Counted from the first letter of the stretch, positions 51,398 to 61,273 are shown. The stretch: 64,000 nt of DNA from Micromonospora inyonensis (GCF_900091415.1 NZ_FMHU01000002.1:2170001-2234000); one strand, 5' to 3'. Made by a program: numbers and translations. Notes: generated by a model not told the origin, from the letters alone.

Positions 51398-52368
51398 AGA
51401 GGTCGCGCGGAATGGTTGTTGATCATCGGCGGCGGGCGGGTCGGTTGTTCCACCGGTAGAGGGTCCATGCACGCCGGATGAGGCTGCGGACGGTGATGAT
51501 CGCGTCGGCGAGGTCGAAGAAGGCGTCGATGACCTTCTCTGTTCGTTCGTAGCAGCGTTGCAGCCGGTTGAACGCGTTGTGCCAGCTGTTCGTCCGTTCG
51601 ACGTGCCACCGTTGGCTCGCCTGGATGGGCGCCTTGTCGCCCTTGTGGGCGATCTCACCGGTCAGGCCGCGCTCGGCCAGCAGGGCGCGGGTGACCTGGG
51701 AGTCGTATCCGGCGTCGAGGTGCACCGTGATGGCCTGGGGTAGTGGGCCGAGGTCGTCGAGGTGGTCGAGGGTGGGGCCGAGCAGGGGTGAGTCGTGTCG
51801 GTTCGCGCCGGCCAGGACCCGGCCGAGGGGGATGCCGTAGCCGTCGACCATCAACGAGCGTTTCATGCCCTGCTTGCCCCGGTCGACCGGTGAGCGTCCG
51901 GCGGCCTCGCCGCCGCCGGGAGCCTTGGTGATGCAGCCGTCCACGGCGATGTCGTCGAGGACCAGGCCGACGAGCCGGTCGTAGGCGTCCAGGGCGATCT
52001 GTTTGAGCTGGGCGAACACCCCAAGCTCTATCCACTCGTCACGGCGGCCGCGGATCGTGGTGGCCGAACAGGTGGCATCGGCGATCGCCTCGTAGGCGCA
52101 GCCGAACCGCAACACCTGGACCAGCTTGTCGAACACGATGCGGTCATCGATCCGCTTGCGGTGACAGCCCAGCGGATGTGTCGGTTGGTAGGTCGGCCGA
52201 TCGGGGAGCAGCGCGGCGAACTGGACCCACAACGGCTCGATCAGCCATGCTGGGATGGCAGGCACAGAACCTCCCGTGATCACGGAGCGTCAGCAACTTC
52301 ATGATCACCAGTTCTGTGCCTGCATCCGTTCAGGCGCGCCGATCAACCCACCATTCCGCGCGACCTCT
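51398..52368. mobile_element. IS5-family-like insertion sequence
   Basis: About 971 bp bounded by 19-bp terminal inverted repeats (AGAGGTCGCGCGGAATGGT at 51398-51416 and its complement at 52350-52368), with one transposase gene. No unambiguous target duplication is seen. The right end lies 171 bp from the first CRISPR repeat. Confidence 0.85.
51423..52265 (-). CDS. IS5-family transposase
   Basis: About 280 residues from GTG 52265, which has GGGAGG at correct spacing (GTG 52283 is also in frame). An N-terminal IEPLWVQFAALLP segment precedes the DDE nuclease: first Asp in LDDIAVDGCITKAPGGG, second in VHLDAGYDSQ, and RWHVERTNSWHNAFNRLQ with the glutamate. The RTNSWHN...RCYERTEKV tail is the IS5/DDE_Tnp_1 pattern. 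The frame is intact, so the element may be active. Confidence 0.88.
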   Translation of the reverse strand: MPAIPAWLIEPLWVQFAALLPDRPTYQPTHPLGCHRKRIDDRIVFDKLVQVLRFGCAYEAIADATCSATTIRGRRDEWIELGVFAQLKQIALDAYDRLVGLVLDDIAVDGCITKAPGGGEAAGRSPVDRGKQGMKRSLMVDGYGIPLGRVLAGANRHDSPLLGPTLDHLDDLGPLPQAITVHLDAGYDSQVTRALLAERGLTGEIAHKGDKAPIQASQRWHVERTNSWHNAFNRLQRCYERTEKVIDAFFDLADAIITVRSLIRRAWTLYRWNNRPARRR

Positions 52369-52539
52369 TAGACTTCCCCCAGATCCCCGCATCGACCTGT
52401 TCCTGATCGGAACTCAACCCGCCGTCCTCCGTCCACATGCCACTCACAAGGGCACCGCATGCAACCACAGCCGTACGACATCTCCAATCACCCAACCAAA
52501 AACCAGGCACCGGCCAGATAAAAGCGCAGGTCGCGAAGT
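52369..52539 (+). promoter_or_regulatory. CRISPR leader
   Basis: 171 bases between the insertion sequence and the first repeat, with a lower GC content toward the array (CCAATCACCCAACCAAAAACC near 52483). Repeat orientation (C-run then G-run, type I-E) places the leader on this side. The insertion sequence may have cut a longer leader or displaced cas genes. Confidence 0.6.
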
Positions 52540-53665
52540 GTCCTCCCCACGCACGTGGGGGTGCTCCGGCGGCGGCGTCGAGTCTCGGCACCACCATCAA
52601 GTCCTCCCCACGCACGTGGGGGTGCTCCGGCGTGGTCAGCCGGCGGCACTGAGCCGACCGAGTCCTCCCCACGCACGTGGGGGTGCTCCGACGCCAGCCC
52701 TGGACCGGCGGGTGACCTCACCGTCCTCCCCACGCACGTGGGGGTGCTCCGGTACGGCAGGCCGTCCAGGCTGCCCGTCACGAGTCCTCCCCACGCACGT
52801 GGGGGTGCTCCGCCGGACCTTGAGCTGGTCGTGAACGACGTCCCGTCCTCCCCACGCACGTGGGGGTGCTCCGCCGCACCAGTGGATGTCGGCGCCCGCT
52901 GGGCGGTCCTCCCCACGCACGTGGGGGTGCTCCGCGCCCGGTCCGGGCCGAGGTCGTCGGTTCGGTGTCCTCCCCACGCACGTGGGGGTGCTCCACCACC
53001 CACCTGGATGTGGTGACGCGCGCCGTGGTCCTCCCCACGCACGTGGGGGTGCTCCGCCGATCATCGCTTATTCGTACGCCCGGCTGGTGTCCTCCCCACG
53101 CACGTGGGGGTGCTCCGCGCGAGCCGTTCCCGTGGACCACCGAATACGGGTCCTCCCCACGCACGTGGGGGTGCTCCGCCGAACGCGACCGCCAGGGCGA
53201 GCACGGCGGTGTCCTCCCCACGCACGTGGGGGTGCTCCGCTGCCGCCGCCGCCGCCCGGCGGGCGGGCGCTGTCCTCCCCACGCACGTGGGGGTGCTCCG
53301 GCGGCGCAGCCGGTCCGGGCGTCCGCCCCGAAGTCCTCCCCACGCACGTGGGGGTGCTCCGGTGACGTCAATGTTCCCGCCGGCCTGCCGGGCGTCCTCC
53401 CCACGCACGTGGGGGTGCTCCGCCGTTCAGCGAGTCGAACAGCGATGGGCTGAAGTCCTCCCCACGCACGTGGGGGTGCTCCGAGACGGTGTCTATCTGC
53501 ACCCGCCCGGACCTGGTCCTCCCCACGCACGTGGGGGTGCTCCGATGGCGCTCCAGGTCGCTGACTACTGCTTCCAGTCCTCCCCACGCACGTGGGGGTG
53601 CTCCAGTGCAGGGGCAGCAGAACCTGCGGAGGGCTGCGTCCTCCCCACGCACGTGGGGGTGCTCC
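52540..53665 (+). CRISPR. Type I-E CRISPR array, 19 repeats and 18 spacers
   Basis: Repeats start every 61 bp from 52540 to 53638. Each begins GTCCTCCCCACGCACG and ends TGGGGGTGCTCC, 28 bases identical in all copies. A 29th base is G in 17 copies and A after the repeats at 52967 and 53577, so the array can be described as 29-bp repeats with 32-bp spacers. All spacers have the same length. The repeat forms the CCCC/GGGG hairpin of type I-E systems. No cas gene lies in the window. Open frames that read 'HPHVRGED' or 'PPRAWGG' here are artefacts of the repeat. Confidence 0.97.
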
Positions 53666-53926
53666 GCGGAGGTGGTTCGGGAGGCGTGGGCGCAGGTTCG
53701 ATGTAGAACGACCAGAAGTAGTTCCCGCGCATCTTCGCCGTGTCCCGTCGCAGCCGCACTCCGTCGCCCACCAGACCATCGTGCACCGCGGGGCCAACCC
53801 GACCGCCCGCACGGGATGGTCCCCCACGCCGGGGCTACGTCTCACAGGTGCCACGTACATCGAGATCAGCTCGACGACTACGCCGTGGTCGCGTGTGGGT
53901 GGGCGGGCTGCCGGCCCAGAACATGC
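53666..53926. other. Non-coding stretch after the CRISPR array
   Basis: No complete gene. A minus-strand frame at about 53696-53786 reads RLRRDTAKMRGNYFWSFYIE and runs into the last repeat; it could be the end of a lost gene. The right boundary of the accessory region must lie here or within the array. Confidence 0.4.
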
Positions 53927-53972
53927 GACCCGGCCCGGGTGGTCGCCGAGGGGCGTCCACCCGGGCCGGGTC
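53927..53972 (-). terminator. Terminator-like hairpin after cobIJ
   Basis: A perfect 16-bp stem (GACCCGGCCCGGGTGG and its complement) with a 14-base loop, starting seven bases after the cobIJ stop. There is no T-run, as is common in high-GC actinomycetes. Confidence 0.75.
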
Positions 53973-53978
53973 GCCGGG

Positions 53979-55502
53979 TCAGGCCGGGTAGGTGCGCGGC
54001 GTCCAGACCACCACCGAGTCGTCGCCCCGGGTGCTGACCTGGGTGGTGGACGAGCCGATGATCAGCAGGCACTTCATGTCGACCGTCTCCGGGTCGAGGT
54101 CACCGAGGGACACCACGGTGATCTTCTCGCCCGGACGGCCCACGTCCCGGGCGACGACCACCGGGGTCTTCGGGTCGCGGTGCCGAAGCAGGACGTCCTT
54201 GGCCGCGCCCACCTGCCAGCGGCGGCTCGCCGAGGCCGGGTTGTAGAGGGCGAGCACCAGGTCCGCCGCCGAGGCGGCGGCGAGGCGGGACTCGATCACC
54301 GGCCACGGCTTCAGCCGGTCGGAGAGGGACATCACCGCGAAGTCGTGCCCGAGCGGCGCGCCGATGCGGCTCGCGGCGGCCTGGGCGGCGGTCAGGCCGG
54401 GCAGGACCCGCACCGGCACCCCGGCGAACCGGGGCTGGCCGGTGGCCACCTCGTAGACGGCGCTGGCCATCGCGAAGACGCCCGGGTCGCCGGAGGAGAC
54501 GACCACCACCCGGGCGCCGTCGAGCGCCAGTTCGAGGGCGTGCGCGGCCCGTTCGGTCTCCACCTGGTTGCCGGAGGTGTGCCGCTGCTGTCCGGGGCGG
54601 GCCGGCACCCGGTCGACGTACGGGCCGTAGCCGACGAGGTGTTCGGCCTCGCGCAGCGCCCGGGCCACCTCCGGGGTGAGCCAGCGGGGTCCGGCCGGGC
54701 CGAGGCCGACCACGGTGACCTCACCCCGGCCGGTGGTCGGGGCCGGGGCGGGCAGGTCGTCGCGGGCCGCCGCGCTGGTGGGGCTGGGCAGCATCGCCAG
54801 CGAGAAGTACGGCACCTCGTCGGCGGGGACGTCCGCCAGCGGGGCGTGCCGGCTGCGGGACGAGGTGGCCCGCTCGACGTACCAGGTCTCCGGCAGGCGG
54901 CCGGCGTCGTCGAGGGCGGCGCGGACGTTGTCGAAGGTGCGGCCGAGCTTGAGCACGGCGGCGGCATCGGTGTCGGCGAGCCGGCGGGACAGCTCCTCCG
55001 CCGACAGGGTGCCGGGCAGGATGGTCAGCACCTCGTCCCGTTCCACCAGGGGGCGACCGAGGACGGCCGACGCGGCGCTGACCGAGGTCACGCCCGGCAC
55101 CACCTCGGCCGGGAACCGGTGGGCGAGGCGCTCGTGCAGGTACATGTAGGAGCCGTAGAACATCGGGTCACCGGCGCAGAGGACCACGACGGTGCGCCCG
55201 GCGGCGAGGTGGACGGCGAGCCGTTCGGCGCTGTCGTCGTAGAACTGCCGGATGACACCCTCGTAGCCGCCCGGGTCGTCGGTGTCCTCGGTGGTCACCG
55301 GGTAGACCAGCGGTTCCTCCACGTGGTGCTCGCGCAGCAGGCCCTCGGCGATCGAGCGGGCGATGCTGCGGCCGTGCCGGGCGGAGTAGTAGGCGACCAC
55401 GTCGGCCTCGGCGATCAGCCGGGCCGCCTTGACGGTCAGCAGCTCGGGGTCACCGGGGCCGACACCGACGCCGTAGAGCCTTCCGGTTGGGGACACGTTC
55501 AC
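53979..55502 (-). CDS. cobIJ: Fused precorrin-2 C20-methyltransferase / precorrin-3B C17-methyltransferase
   Basis: 507 residues, two tetrapyrrole methylase domains in one chain. The first (residues 1-240) starts [20 protein letters not shown] and has [20 protein letters not shown], as in CobI. The second (from about 265) starts [18 protein letters not shown] and has [20 protein letters not shown] and [20 protein letters not shown], as in CobJ. Both use S-adenosylmethionine and act before and after CobG. GTG 55502 overlaps the cobH stop. Last gene of cobG-cobH-cobIJ. Confidence 0.95.
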   Translation of the reverse strand: MNVSPTGRLYGVGVGPGDPELLTVKAARLIAEADVVAYYSARHGRSIARSIAEGLLREHHVEEPLVYPVTTEDTDDPGGYEGVIRQFYDDSAERLAVHLAAGRTVVVLCAGDPMFYGSYMYLHERLAHRFPAEVVPGVTSVSAASAVLGRPLVERDEVLTILPGTLSAEELSRRLADTDAAAVLKLGRTFDNVRAALDDAGRLPETWYVERATSSRSRHAPLADVPADEVPYFSLAMLPSPTSAAARDDLPAPAPTTGRGEVTVVGLGPAGPRWLTPEVARALREAEHLVGYGPYVDRVPARPGQQRHTSGNQVETERAAHALELALDGARVVVVSSGDPGVFAMASAVYEVATGQPRFAGVPVRVLPGLTAAQAAASRIGAPLGHDFAVMSLSDRLKPWPVIESRLAAASAADLVLALYNPASASRRWQVGAAKDVLLRHRDPKTPVVVARDVGRPGEKITVVSLGDLDPETVDMKCLLIIGSSTTQVSTRGDDSVVVWTPRTYPA

Positions 55503-56127
55503 TCCACCTCGTTAGCGATGCCGTTGACAGCCGCGGCGGTGACCGCGCTGCCGCCCCTGCGACCGTGCACGACCAGGTACGGGATCCCCCCGGGTGTGCC
55601 GCCAGGGCCTGCTTGGACTCGACGGCCCCGATGAAGCCGACCGGCACCCCGATGATCGCGGCGGGCCGGGGCGCGCCCTCGTCGATCATCTCCAGCAGCC
55701 GGAACAGCGACGTGGGGGCGTTGCCGATGGCGACGACCGCGCCGTCGAGCCGGTCCCGCCACAGCTCCATGGCGGCGGCGCTGCGGGTGGTGCCGAGCCG
55801 CTTCGCCAGCTCCGGGACCGCCGGGTCGCGCAGGGTGCAGACCACGTCGTTGTCGACCGGCAGCCGGGCCCGGGTGACCCCGGCGGCGACCATGGCCGCG
55901 TCGCAGAGGATCGGCGCGCCGGCCGCCAGGGCGGCTCGGCCGGCGGAGACCACGTCCGGATGGGCCGCCACGTCGTCGACGAGGTCGACCATGCCGCAGG
56001 CGTGGATCATCCGGACGACGACCTGGGCGACGTCACCGGGCAGCTGGGACAGGTCGGCCTCGGCCCGGATGGTGGCGAAGGACCGCCGGTAGATCTCGGC
56101 GCCCTCGCGGACGTAGTCGTAGCTCAC
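55499..56127 (-). pseudogene. cobH: Precorrin-8X methylmutase CobH, one-base frameshift in a G-run
   Basis: GTG 56127 opens [20 protein letters not shown], with [20 protein letters not shown] containing the catalytic histidine, then [16 protein letters not shown] and [17 protein letters not shown]. At about 55585-55591 a run of six G (minus strand) should be seven: the present frame leaves family sequence after ALAAHPGG, while the next frame gives [20 protein letters not shown] and ends NEVE at 55499. With the base restored the protein is 209 residues, the normal length. The gene sits in a coupled operon and the enzyme is essential to the pathway, so a sequencing error is as likely as a true mutation. 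Confidence 0.88.
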
Positions 56128-57317
56128 TGTGCTCCCCGTGCCTGTGCCAGTCGGACGCCGATCGGCCCGTGGGGTTCCCCTGCCGGGCCCGCGACACGGT
56201 ATCCCGAGCCGGTGGCCACCGCCAGAGCCGCCGGGCCCGCCGGCCGTCCGCAGCACCGGTCACAGCCGGCCCAGTGCAGCGGCAGCGCCTCCGGGGTACG
56301 GGGGCCGGCGGCGGCCAGGGCGGCGGTGGCGTCGGCCCGGACGTCGGCCAGGGACTTCTCACAGCCCGGCCGGCCGGTGCAGGAGGTCACCCCGACCCAC
56401 GGCGAGGTCGGGTCGACGACGAGCCCGGCGGCGGCCAGCGTGGACACCGCCGTGGGCTCGGCGGACGTGACGACCACGGTGCGCCAGGGGGTCACCACCA
56501 GCGTGGACGCGACGGCGGCGAGCGTGTCGGCCTGGTCGGCGGTGAGCCGGCCGAGCGGCGCGGCGACGACCGTGAAACCCCCGGGGTGGACACCGACCGT
56601 GGGCGGGACGCCACGGGGTGGCTCCACCGGCGTGGCCTGCGGACCGTCCAGCGCGGCGGCGATCGCGGCCGGGGCGTCCGGCAGGTCGGCGATCCGCCAC
56701 AGCCCGGTGCGTCCGGCGCAGAGCCGCAGGAACACCCGGGCGGCGGTGACGATCGCGGCGGGCACGTCGGTGGTCACCCGGATGCCGACGTCGGTGCCGC
56801 TGACCAGGAGCGCGCCGGTTCCGGCCGTCCAGCAGAGGTCCGCGCCGAGGCCGGTGAGGTCGCCCCGGCCGTCGTCGAGGGCGATCAGGAACCGGCCACT
56901 GAGTCCGGCGAGGTCTCCGGCGGCGCAGAGCGCGGCGTCCACCGCGCCCACCAGCGGGCGTACATCGGCGCGGCCGGTGGTGTCCAGGCCGCTCAACGGC
57001 GAGGCGACGATGTTGCGGACCCGCTCGTGGGTGGCGCTGGGCAACAGGCCCACCCCGACCAGAGCGGACGCGATGCGGTCGACGCCGGCCGGGTCGGTGA
57101 TGCCCCGCACCTGCACGTTGCCCCGGGAGGTCAGCTCCAGCGTGCCGTCGCCGTCGCGGCGCGCCGCCGTGGCCAGACACCGCAACTGCGCGGGGCCGAG
57201 CCGACCTCCCGGGATCCGCACGCGGACCAGTGCCCCGTCGGCGGCCTGGTGGGCGCGGAGCGCTCCCGGGCAGCGGTCGTCGGCGGGACGACGGGACGGG
57301 GAGGAGACATCGGGCAC
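56124..57317 (-). CDS. cobG: Precorrin-3B synthase CobG
   Basis: About 397 residues from GTG 57317. Sulfite/nitrite reductase-like repeats are seen ([33 protein letters not shown]). The [4Fe-4S]/sirohaem-type cysteines are in [16 protein letters not shown] and [12 protein letters not shown]. CobG converts precorrin-3A to precorrin-3B using oxygen, which marks the aerobic cobalamin route. It is divergent from cobN across the second riboswitch; an open frame further upstream overlaps that riboswitch and is not coding. Confidence 0.92.
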   Translation of the reverse strand: MPDVSSPSRRPADDRCPGALRAHQAADGALVRVRIPGGRLGPAQLRCLATAARRDGDGTLELTSRGNVQVRGITDPAGVDRIASALVGVGLLPSATHERVRNIVASPLSGLDTTGRADVRPLVGAVDAALCAAGDLAGLSGRFLIALDDGRGDLTGLGADLCWTAGTGALLVSGTDVGIRVTTDVPAAIVTAARVFLRLCAGRTGLWRIADLPDAPAAIAAALDGPQATPVEPPRGVPPTVGVHPGGFTVVAAPLGRLTADQADTLAAVASTLVVTPWRTVVVTSAEPTAVSTLAAAGLVVDPTSPWVGVTSCTGRPGCEKSLADVRADATAALAAAGPRTPEALPLHWAGCDRCCGRPAGPAALAVATGSGYRVAGPAGEPHGPIGVRLAQARGAQ

Positions 57318-57334
57318 CTCGTCATCGTAGAGTC

Positions 57335-57490
57335 GTGGCTCTGGGCGCGGATCCGCGCCGAGATCAGCATCACGCGGTCGGCGCGGAGGAACCCGGTGCG
57401 AGTCCGGGGCGGTCCCGCCACTGTCACCGGGTCGGCGTCCCGCCGGGCCGGGAGCCAGACACTTCGGCTGGCCGCGAGCGACGACCACGG
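57335..57490 (+). ncRNA. Cobalamin riboswitch upstream of cobN
   Basis: Contains the core GGCGGTCCCGCCACTGTCAC preceded by GAGGAACCCGGTGCGAGTCC, and the closing GGGAGCCAGACAC motif at about 57450. It lies directly before GGGGAGGAG and the leader ORF of cobN, placing cobaltochelatase under B12 feedback. Limits are approximate. Confidence 0.88.
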
Positions 57491-57515
57491 GCGCGGACCC
57501 GGGGAGGAGTCAGCC

Positions 57516-57539
57516 ATGCCTGGCCGAGTTACGTCATGA
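57516..57539 (+). CDS. Seven-codon leader ORF translationally coupled to cobN
   Basis: ATG 57516 follows GGGGAGGAG by six bases and encodes MPGRVTS; its TGA overlaps the cobN ATG as ATGA. CobN itself has no ribosome site of its own, so ribosomes probably reach it through this mini-ORF. Confidence 0.55.
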   Translation: MPGRVTS

Positions 57540-60500
57540 TCCTGCTCTTGTCCACCTCGGACACCGACCTGCTGAGCGCGCGGGCCAGTGCGGCGGACTA
57601 CCGCCTGGCCAACCCGGCCCGGCTCGGCGACGATCCGGCCGAGCTGACCACCCTGCTCGACGGCGTCGACCTGGTGGTCGTCCGGATCCTCGGCGGTTAC
57701 CGGATGTGGCAGCAGGGCCTGGACACCCTGCTCGCCGGGAACGTCCCGGTCGTGGCGCTCGGCGGCGAGGCGCTGCCCGACGCGGACCTGATGGCGCGCT
57801 CCACCGTGCCCCGGGGCATCGCCACCGAGGCGCACGCCTACCTCGCCCAGGGCGGGCCGGACAATCTCCGCGAGCTGCATGCCTTCCTCAGCGACACGGT
57901 GCTGCTCACCGGGCAGGGCTTCGCGCCACCGGCCGAGCAGCCCACCTGGGGACTGCTGGAGCGGACGGGCCGGCAGGTCGACGGGCCGACCGTGGCGGTC
58001 CTCTTCTACCGGGCACACCAGCTCAGCGGGAACACTGCCTTCGTCGAAGGGCTCTGCGCGGCGATCGAGGACGCCGGCGGGGTGCCGTTGCCGGTGTACT
58101 GCGCGAGCCTGCGTACCGCCGCCGTCGAGCTGCTGCGCACCCTCGGCCGGGCGGACGCGCTGCTGGTCACCGTGCTCGCCGCCGGTGGCACCCGGCCGGC
58201 GGAGGCGTCCGCCGGTGGCGACGACGACGCCTGGGACGTGGGCGCGCTGGCCGCGTTGGACGTGCCGATCCTCCAGGCGCTCGCGCTGACCAGCGACCGG
58301 CGGACGTGGGCGGAGAACGACGACGGGTTGAGCCCGCTGGACGCCGCCACCCAGGTCGCGGTGCCGGAGTTCGACGGGCGCGTGATCACCGTGCCGTTCT
58401 CGTTCAAGGAGACCGACGCCGACGGGCTGCCGCACTACGTGGCCGACCCGGAGCGGGCCCGACGGGTGGCCGGCATCGCCGTGCGGCACGCCCGGCTGCG
58501 GCACGTTCCCCCGGCGCAGCGGCGGATCGCGGTGGTGCTCTCGGCGTACCCGACCAAGCACGCGCGGGTCGGCAACGCGGTCGGCCTGGACACCCCGGCC
58601 AGCGCGGTCCGTCTGCTGCGGGAGCTGCGGGACGCCGGCTACGACGTCGGCCCGGTCGACGGTCCGGACGCCCTGCCCGGCCTGGTGCCCGGCGGGGACG
58701 GCGACGACGCCGACGGGGACCGCTTCATCCACGCCCTGATCGCCGCCGGCGGGCAGGATCCGGAGTGGCTCACCGAGGAGAAGCTGGCCGGCAACCCGGT
58801 GCGGGTGCCGGCGGCCATCTACCGCCGCTGGTTCGACGCGCTCCCCGACGACCTGCGGGAGGCGATGACCGAGCACTGGGGTCCGGCCCCGGGCGAGCTG
58901 TTCGTCGACCGGTCGGGCAACGCCGACGGGGACATCGTGCTGGCCGGCCTGCGCGCCGGGAACGTGCTGCTGATGATCCAGCCGCCGCGCGGGTTCGGCG
59001 AGAACCCGGTGGCGATCTACCACGACCCGGACCTGCCGCCCACGCACCACTACCTGGCCGCCTACCGCTGGCTGGACGAGGAGTTCGGCGCGCACGCCGT
59101 GGTGCACCTGGGCAAGCACGGCTCGCTGGAGTGGCTGCCCGGCAAGAACGTCGGCCTCTCCGCCTCCTGTGGCCCGGACGCGGTCCTCGGCGACCTGCCG
59201 CTGATCTACCCGTTCCTGGTCAACGACCCGGGCGAGGGCGCGCAGGCGAAGCGCCGGGCGCACGCCACCATCGTCGACCACCTCGTCCCGCCGATGGCCC
59301 GGGCGGAGAGCTACGGCGACATCGCCCGACTGGAGCAGCTGCTCGACGAGTACGCGAACATCTCCACCATGGACCCGGCGAAGCTGCCGGCGATCCGCCA
59401 GCAGATCTGGACGCTCATCCAGGCCGCCCGCCTCGACCACGACCTCGGGCTGGAGCAGCGCCCGCACGACGCCGAGTTCGACGAGTTCCTGCTGCACGTC
59501 GACGGCTGGCTCTGCGAGATCAAGGACGCCCAGATCCGCGACGGCCTGCACGTGCTCGGGCAGGCGCCGACCGGTGAGGCGCGGGTCAACCTGATCCTGG
59601 CGATCCTGCGTGCCCGGCAGGTCTTCGGCGGGCAGGTCGGCGCGGTGCCGGGGCTGCGGACCGCGCTCGGGCTGGACGAGACGGCGGCGGAGCAGACCGC
59701 CGAGGTGGACCGGGTCGAGGCGGTCGCGCGGCGGCTCGCCGAGGCGATGGAGCGGCACGGCTGGGCGGCGGAGGCCGTAGCCGGGGTCTGCACCGAGGTG
59801 CTCGGCGACGACGCTCCGCACGCCGACGCCGTCCGGACGGTGCTGACGTTCGCCGCCACCGAGGTCGCGCCCCGGCTGGCGGGCACCACCGGCGAGATCG
59901 ACGCGGTGCTGCACGCCCTCGACGGCGGGTACGTCCCGGCCGGGCCGAGCGGCTCCCCGCTGCGTGGCCTGGTCAACGTGCTGCCGACCGGCCGCAACTT
60001 CTACACCGTCGACCCGAAGGCGATCCCGAGCCGGCTGGCCTGGGAGACCGGGCAGGCGATGGCCACCTCGCTGGCCGAGCGGTACCGCCGGGACACCGGC
60101 GAGTGGCCCCGGTCGGTCGGGCTGTCGGTGTGGGGCACCTCGGCGATGCGCACCGCCGGTGACGACATCGCCGAGGTGCTGGCGCTGATCGGCGTGCAGC
60201 CGACCTGGGACGAGATGTCCCGGCGGGTCACCGGCTTCGAGGTCGTCCCGCTCGCTGACCTGGGCCGCCCGCGCATCGACGTGACCGTGCGGATCAGCGG
60301 GTTCTTCCGGGACGCCTTCCCGCACGTGGTGCTCCTGCTCGACGACGCGATCCGGGCGGTCGCCGCGCTCGACGAGCCGGAGGAGGAGAACTACCTCGCC
60401 GCGCACGCCCGCGCCGACCTCGGGGAACACGGCGACGAGCGGCGGGCCACCACCCGCATCTTCGGCTCCCAGCCGGGCGCGTACGGGGCGGGGCTGCTGC

Positions 60501-61174
60501 CGCTGATCGACAGCGGCAACTGGCGCGACGACGCCGACCTGGCCGAGGTGTACACCGTCTGGGGTGGCTTCGCCTACGGTCGCGGCCTGGAAGGCCGGCC
60601 GGCCCGGCAGGACATGGAGTCGGCGTACCGGCGGATCGCGGTGGCGGCGAAGAACACCGACACCCGCGAGCACGACATCGCCGACTCCGACGACTATTTC
60701 CAGTACCACGGCGGCATGATCGCCACGGTACGAGCGCTGACCGGCCAGGCGCCGCGGGCGTACATCGGCGACAGCACCACGCCGGACGCGGTGCGGACCC
60801 GGTCGCTGACCGAGGAGACCGCGCGGGTGTTCCGGGCCCGGGTGGTCAACCCGCGCTGGATGGCGGCGATGCGCCGGCACGGGTACAAGGGCGCGTTCGA
60901 GATGGCCGCGACCGTGGACTACCTCTTCGGCTACGACGCGACCGCCGGAGTGGTCACCGACTGGATGTACGAGCAGCTCGCCCAGAGCTACGTCCTGGAC
61001 CCGGAGAACCAGCGCTTCCTGCGCCGGTCGAACCCGTGGGCGCTGCGCGGCATCGTCGAGCGGCTCACCGAGGCCGCCGACCGGGGGCTGTGGTCCAAGC
61101 CGGACCCGGAGCTGATGGACGCGCTGCGCCAGGCGTACCTGGAGGTCGAGGGCGACCTGGAGGACGGGAACTGA
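57536..61174 (+). CDS. cobN: Cobaltochelatase subunit CobN
   Basis: 1212 residues starting MILLLSTSDTDLLSARASA, the typical CobN start. Conserved stretches include RRIAVVLSAYPTKHARVGNA, VVHLGKHGSLEWLPGKNVGL (His-rich tetrapyrrole site), VNVLPTGRNFYTVDPKAIPS and GVQPTWDEMSRRVTGFE. It is the large subunit of aerobic cobaltochelatase that inserts cobalt into hydrogenobyrinate a,c-diamide with ATP and the CobS/CobT or ChlI/ChlD-like partners, which are not in this window. Regulated by the riboswitch and coupled leader ORF upstream. A hairpin pair follows the stop. Confidence 0.96.
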   Translation: MILLLSTSDTDLLSARASAADYRLANPARLGDDPAELTTLLDGVDLVVVRILGGYRMWQQGLDTLLAGNVPVVALGGEALPDADLMARSTVPRGIATEAHAYLAQGGPDNLRELHAFLSDTVLLTGQGFAPPAEQPTWGLLERTGRQVDGPTVAVLFYRAHQLSGNTAFVEGLCAAIEDAGGVPLPVYCASLRTAAVELLRTLGRADALLVTVLAAGGTRPAEASAGGDDDAWDVGALAALDVPILQALALTSDRRTWAENDDGLSPLDAATQVAVPEFDGRVITVPFSFKETDADGLPHYVADPERARRVAGIAVRHARLRHVPPAQRRIAVVLSAYPTKHARVGNAVGLDTPASAVRLLRELRDAGYDVGPVDGPDALPGLVPGGDGDDADGDRFIHALIAAGGQDPEWLTEEKLAGNPVRVPAAIYRRWFDALPDDLREAMTEHWGPAPGELFVDRSGNADGDIVLAGLRAGNVLLMIQPPRGFGENPVAIYHDPDLPPTHHYLAAYRWLDEEFGAHAVVHLGKHGSLEWLPGKNVGLSASCGPDAVLGDLPLIYPFLVNDPGEGAQAKRRAHATIVDHLVPPMARAESYGDIARLEQLLDEYANISTMDPAKLPAIRQQIWTLIQAARLDHDLGLEQRPHDAEFDEFLLHVDGWLCEIKDAQIRDGLHVLGQAPTGEARVNLILAILRARQVFGGQVGAVPGLRTALGLDETAAEQTAEVDRVEAVARRLAEAMERHGWAAEAVAGVCTEVLGDDAPHADAVRTVLTFAATEVAPRLAGTTGEIDAVLHALDGGYVPAGPSGSPLRGLVNVLPTGRNFYTVDPKAIPSRLAWETGQAMATSLAERYRRDTGEWPRSVGLSVWGTSAMRTAGDDIAEVLALIGVQPTWDEMSRRVTGFEVVPLADLGRPRIDVTVRISGFFRDAFPHVVLLLDDAIRAVAALDEPEEENYLAAHARADLGEHGDERRATTRIFGSQPGAYGAGLLPLIDSGNWRDDADLAEVYTVWGGFAYGRGLEGRPARQDMESAYRRIAVAAKNTDTREHDIADSDDYFQYHGGMIATVRALTGQAPRAYIGDSTTPDAVRTRSLTEETARVFRARVVNPRWMAAMRRHGYKGAFEMAATVDYLFGYDATAGVVTDWMYEQLAQSYVLDPENQRFLRRSNPWALRGIVERLTEAADRGLWSKPDPELMDALRQAYLEVEGDLEDGN

Positions 61175-61180
61175 CCTGTG

Positions 61181-61209
61181 TCGCCGTCCCGTCCGGGGCG
61201 TGACGGCGA
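61181..61209 (+). terminator. Hairpin after cobN
   Basis: Eight-bp stem TCGCCGTC / GACGGCGA with a 13-base loop, seven bases after the cobN stop. A second, stronger hairpin follows at 61234-61273. Confidence 0.55.
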
Positions 61210-61233
61210 CCCAGCACCGCAGGTGACGACGGG

Positions 61234-61273
61234 TGCCGGGGACGACCGCAGAGGACTGCGGCCGTCCCCGGCA
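61234..61273. terminator. Long bidirectional hairpin between cobN and the secreted protein
   Basis: TGCCGGGGACG pairs with CGTCCCCGGCA; inside, CCGCAG pairs with CTGCGG around a four-base AGGA loop. The hairpin ends seven bases before the stop of the minus-strand gene, so it can serve both convergent genes. Confidence 0.75.

Noticed and set aside
49344..51398. A 684-codon plus-strand open frame opposite the giant gene
   Set aside because: It is antisense to the hydrophobic N-terminal part of the giant protein and is rich in Arg and His without any motif.
51390..52375. A target-site duplication flanking the insertion sequence
   Set aside because: The bases outside the inverted repeats do not form a convincing direct repeat.
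52540..53665. Self-targeting spacers against this window
   Set aside because: Comparison by eye of the 18 spacers with the window found no match outside the array; a computed search would be needed to be sure.
52488..53706. Several open frames rich in HPHVRGED, PPRAWGG or SSPRTWGCS repeats
   Set aside because: They are translations of the CRISPR repeat in different frames.
57131..60880. A 1249-codon minus-strand open frame across cobN
   Set aside because: It is antisense to the unmistakable CobN sequence; long shadows are expected at this GC content.
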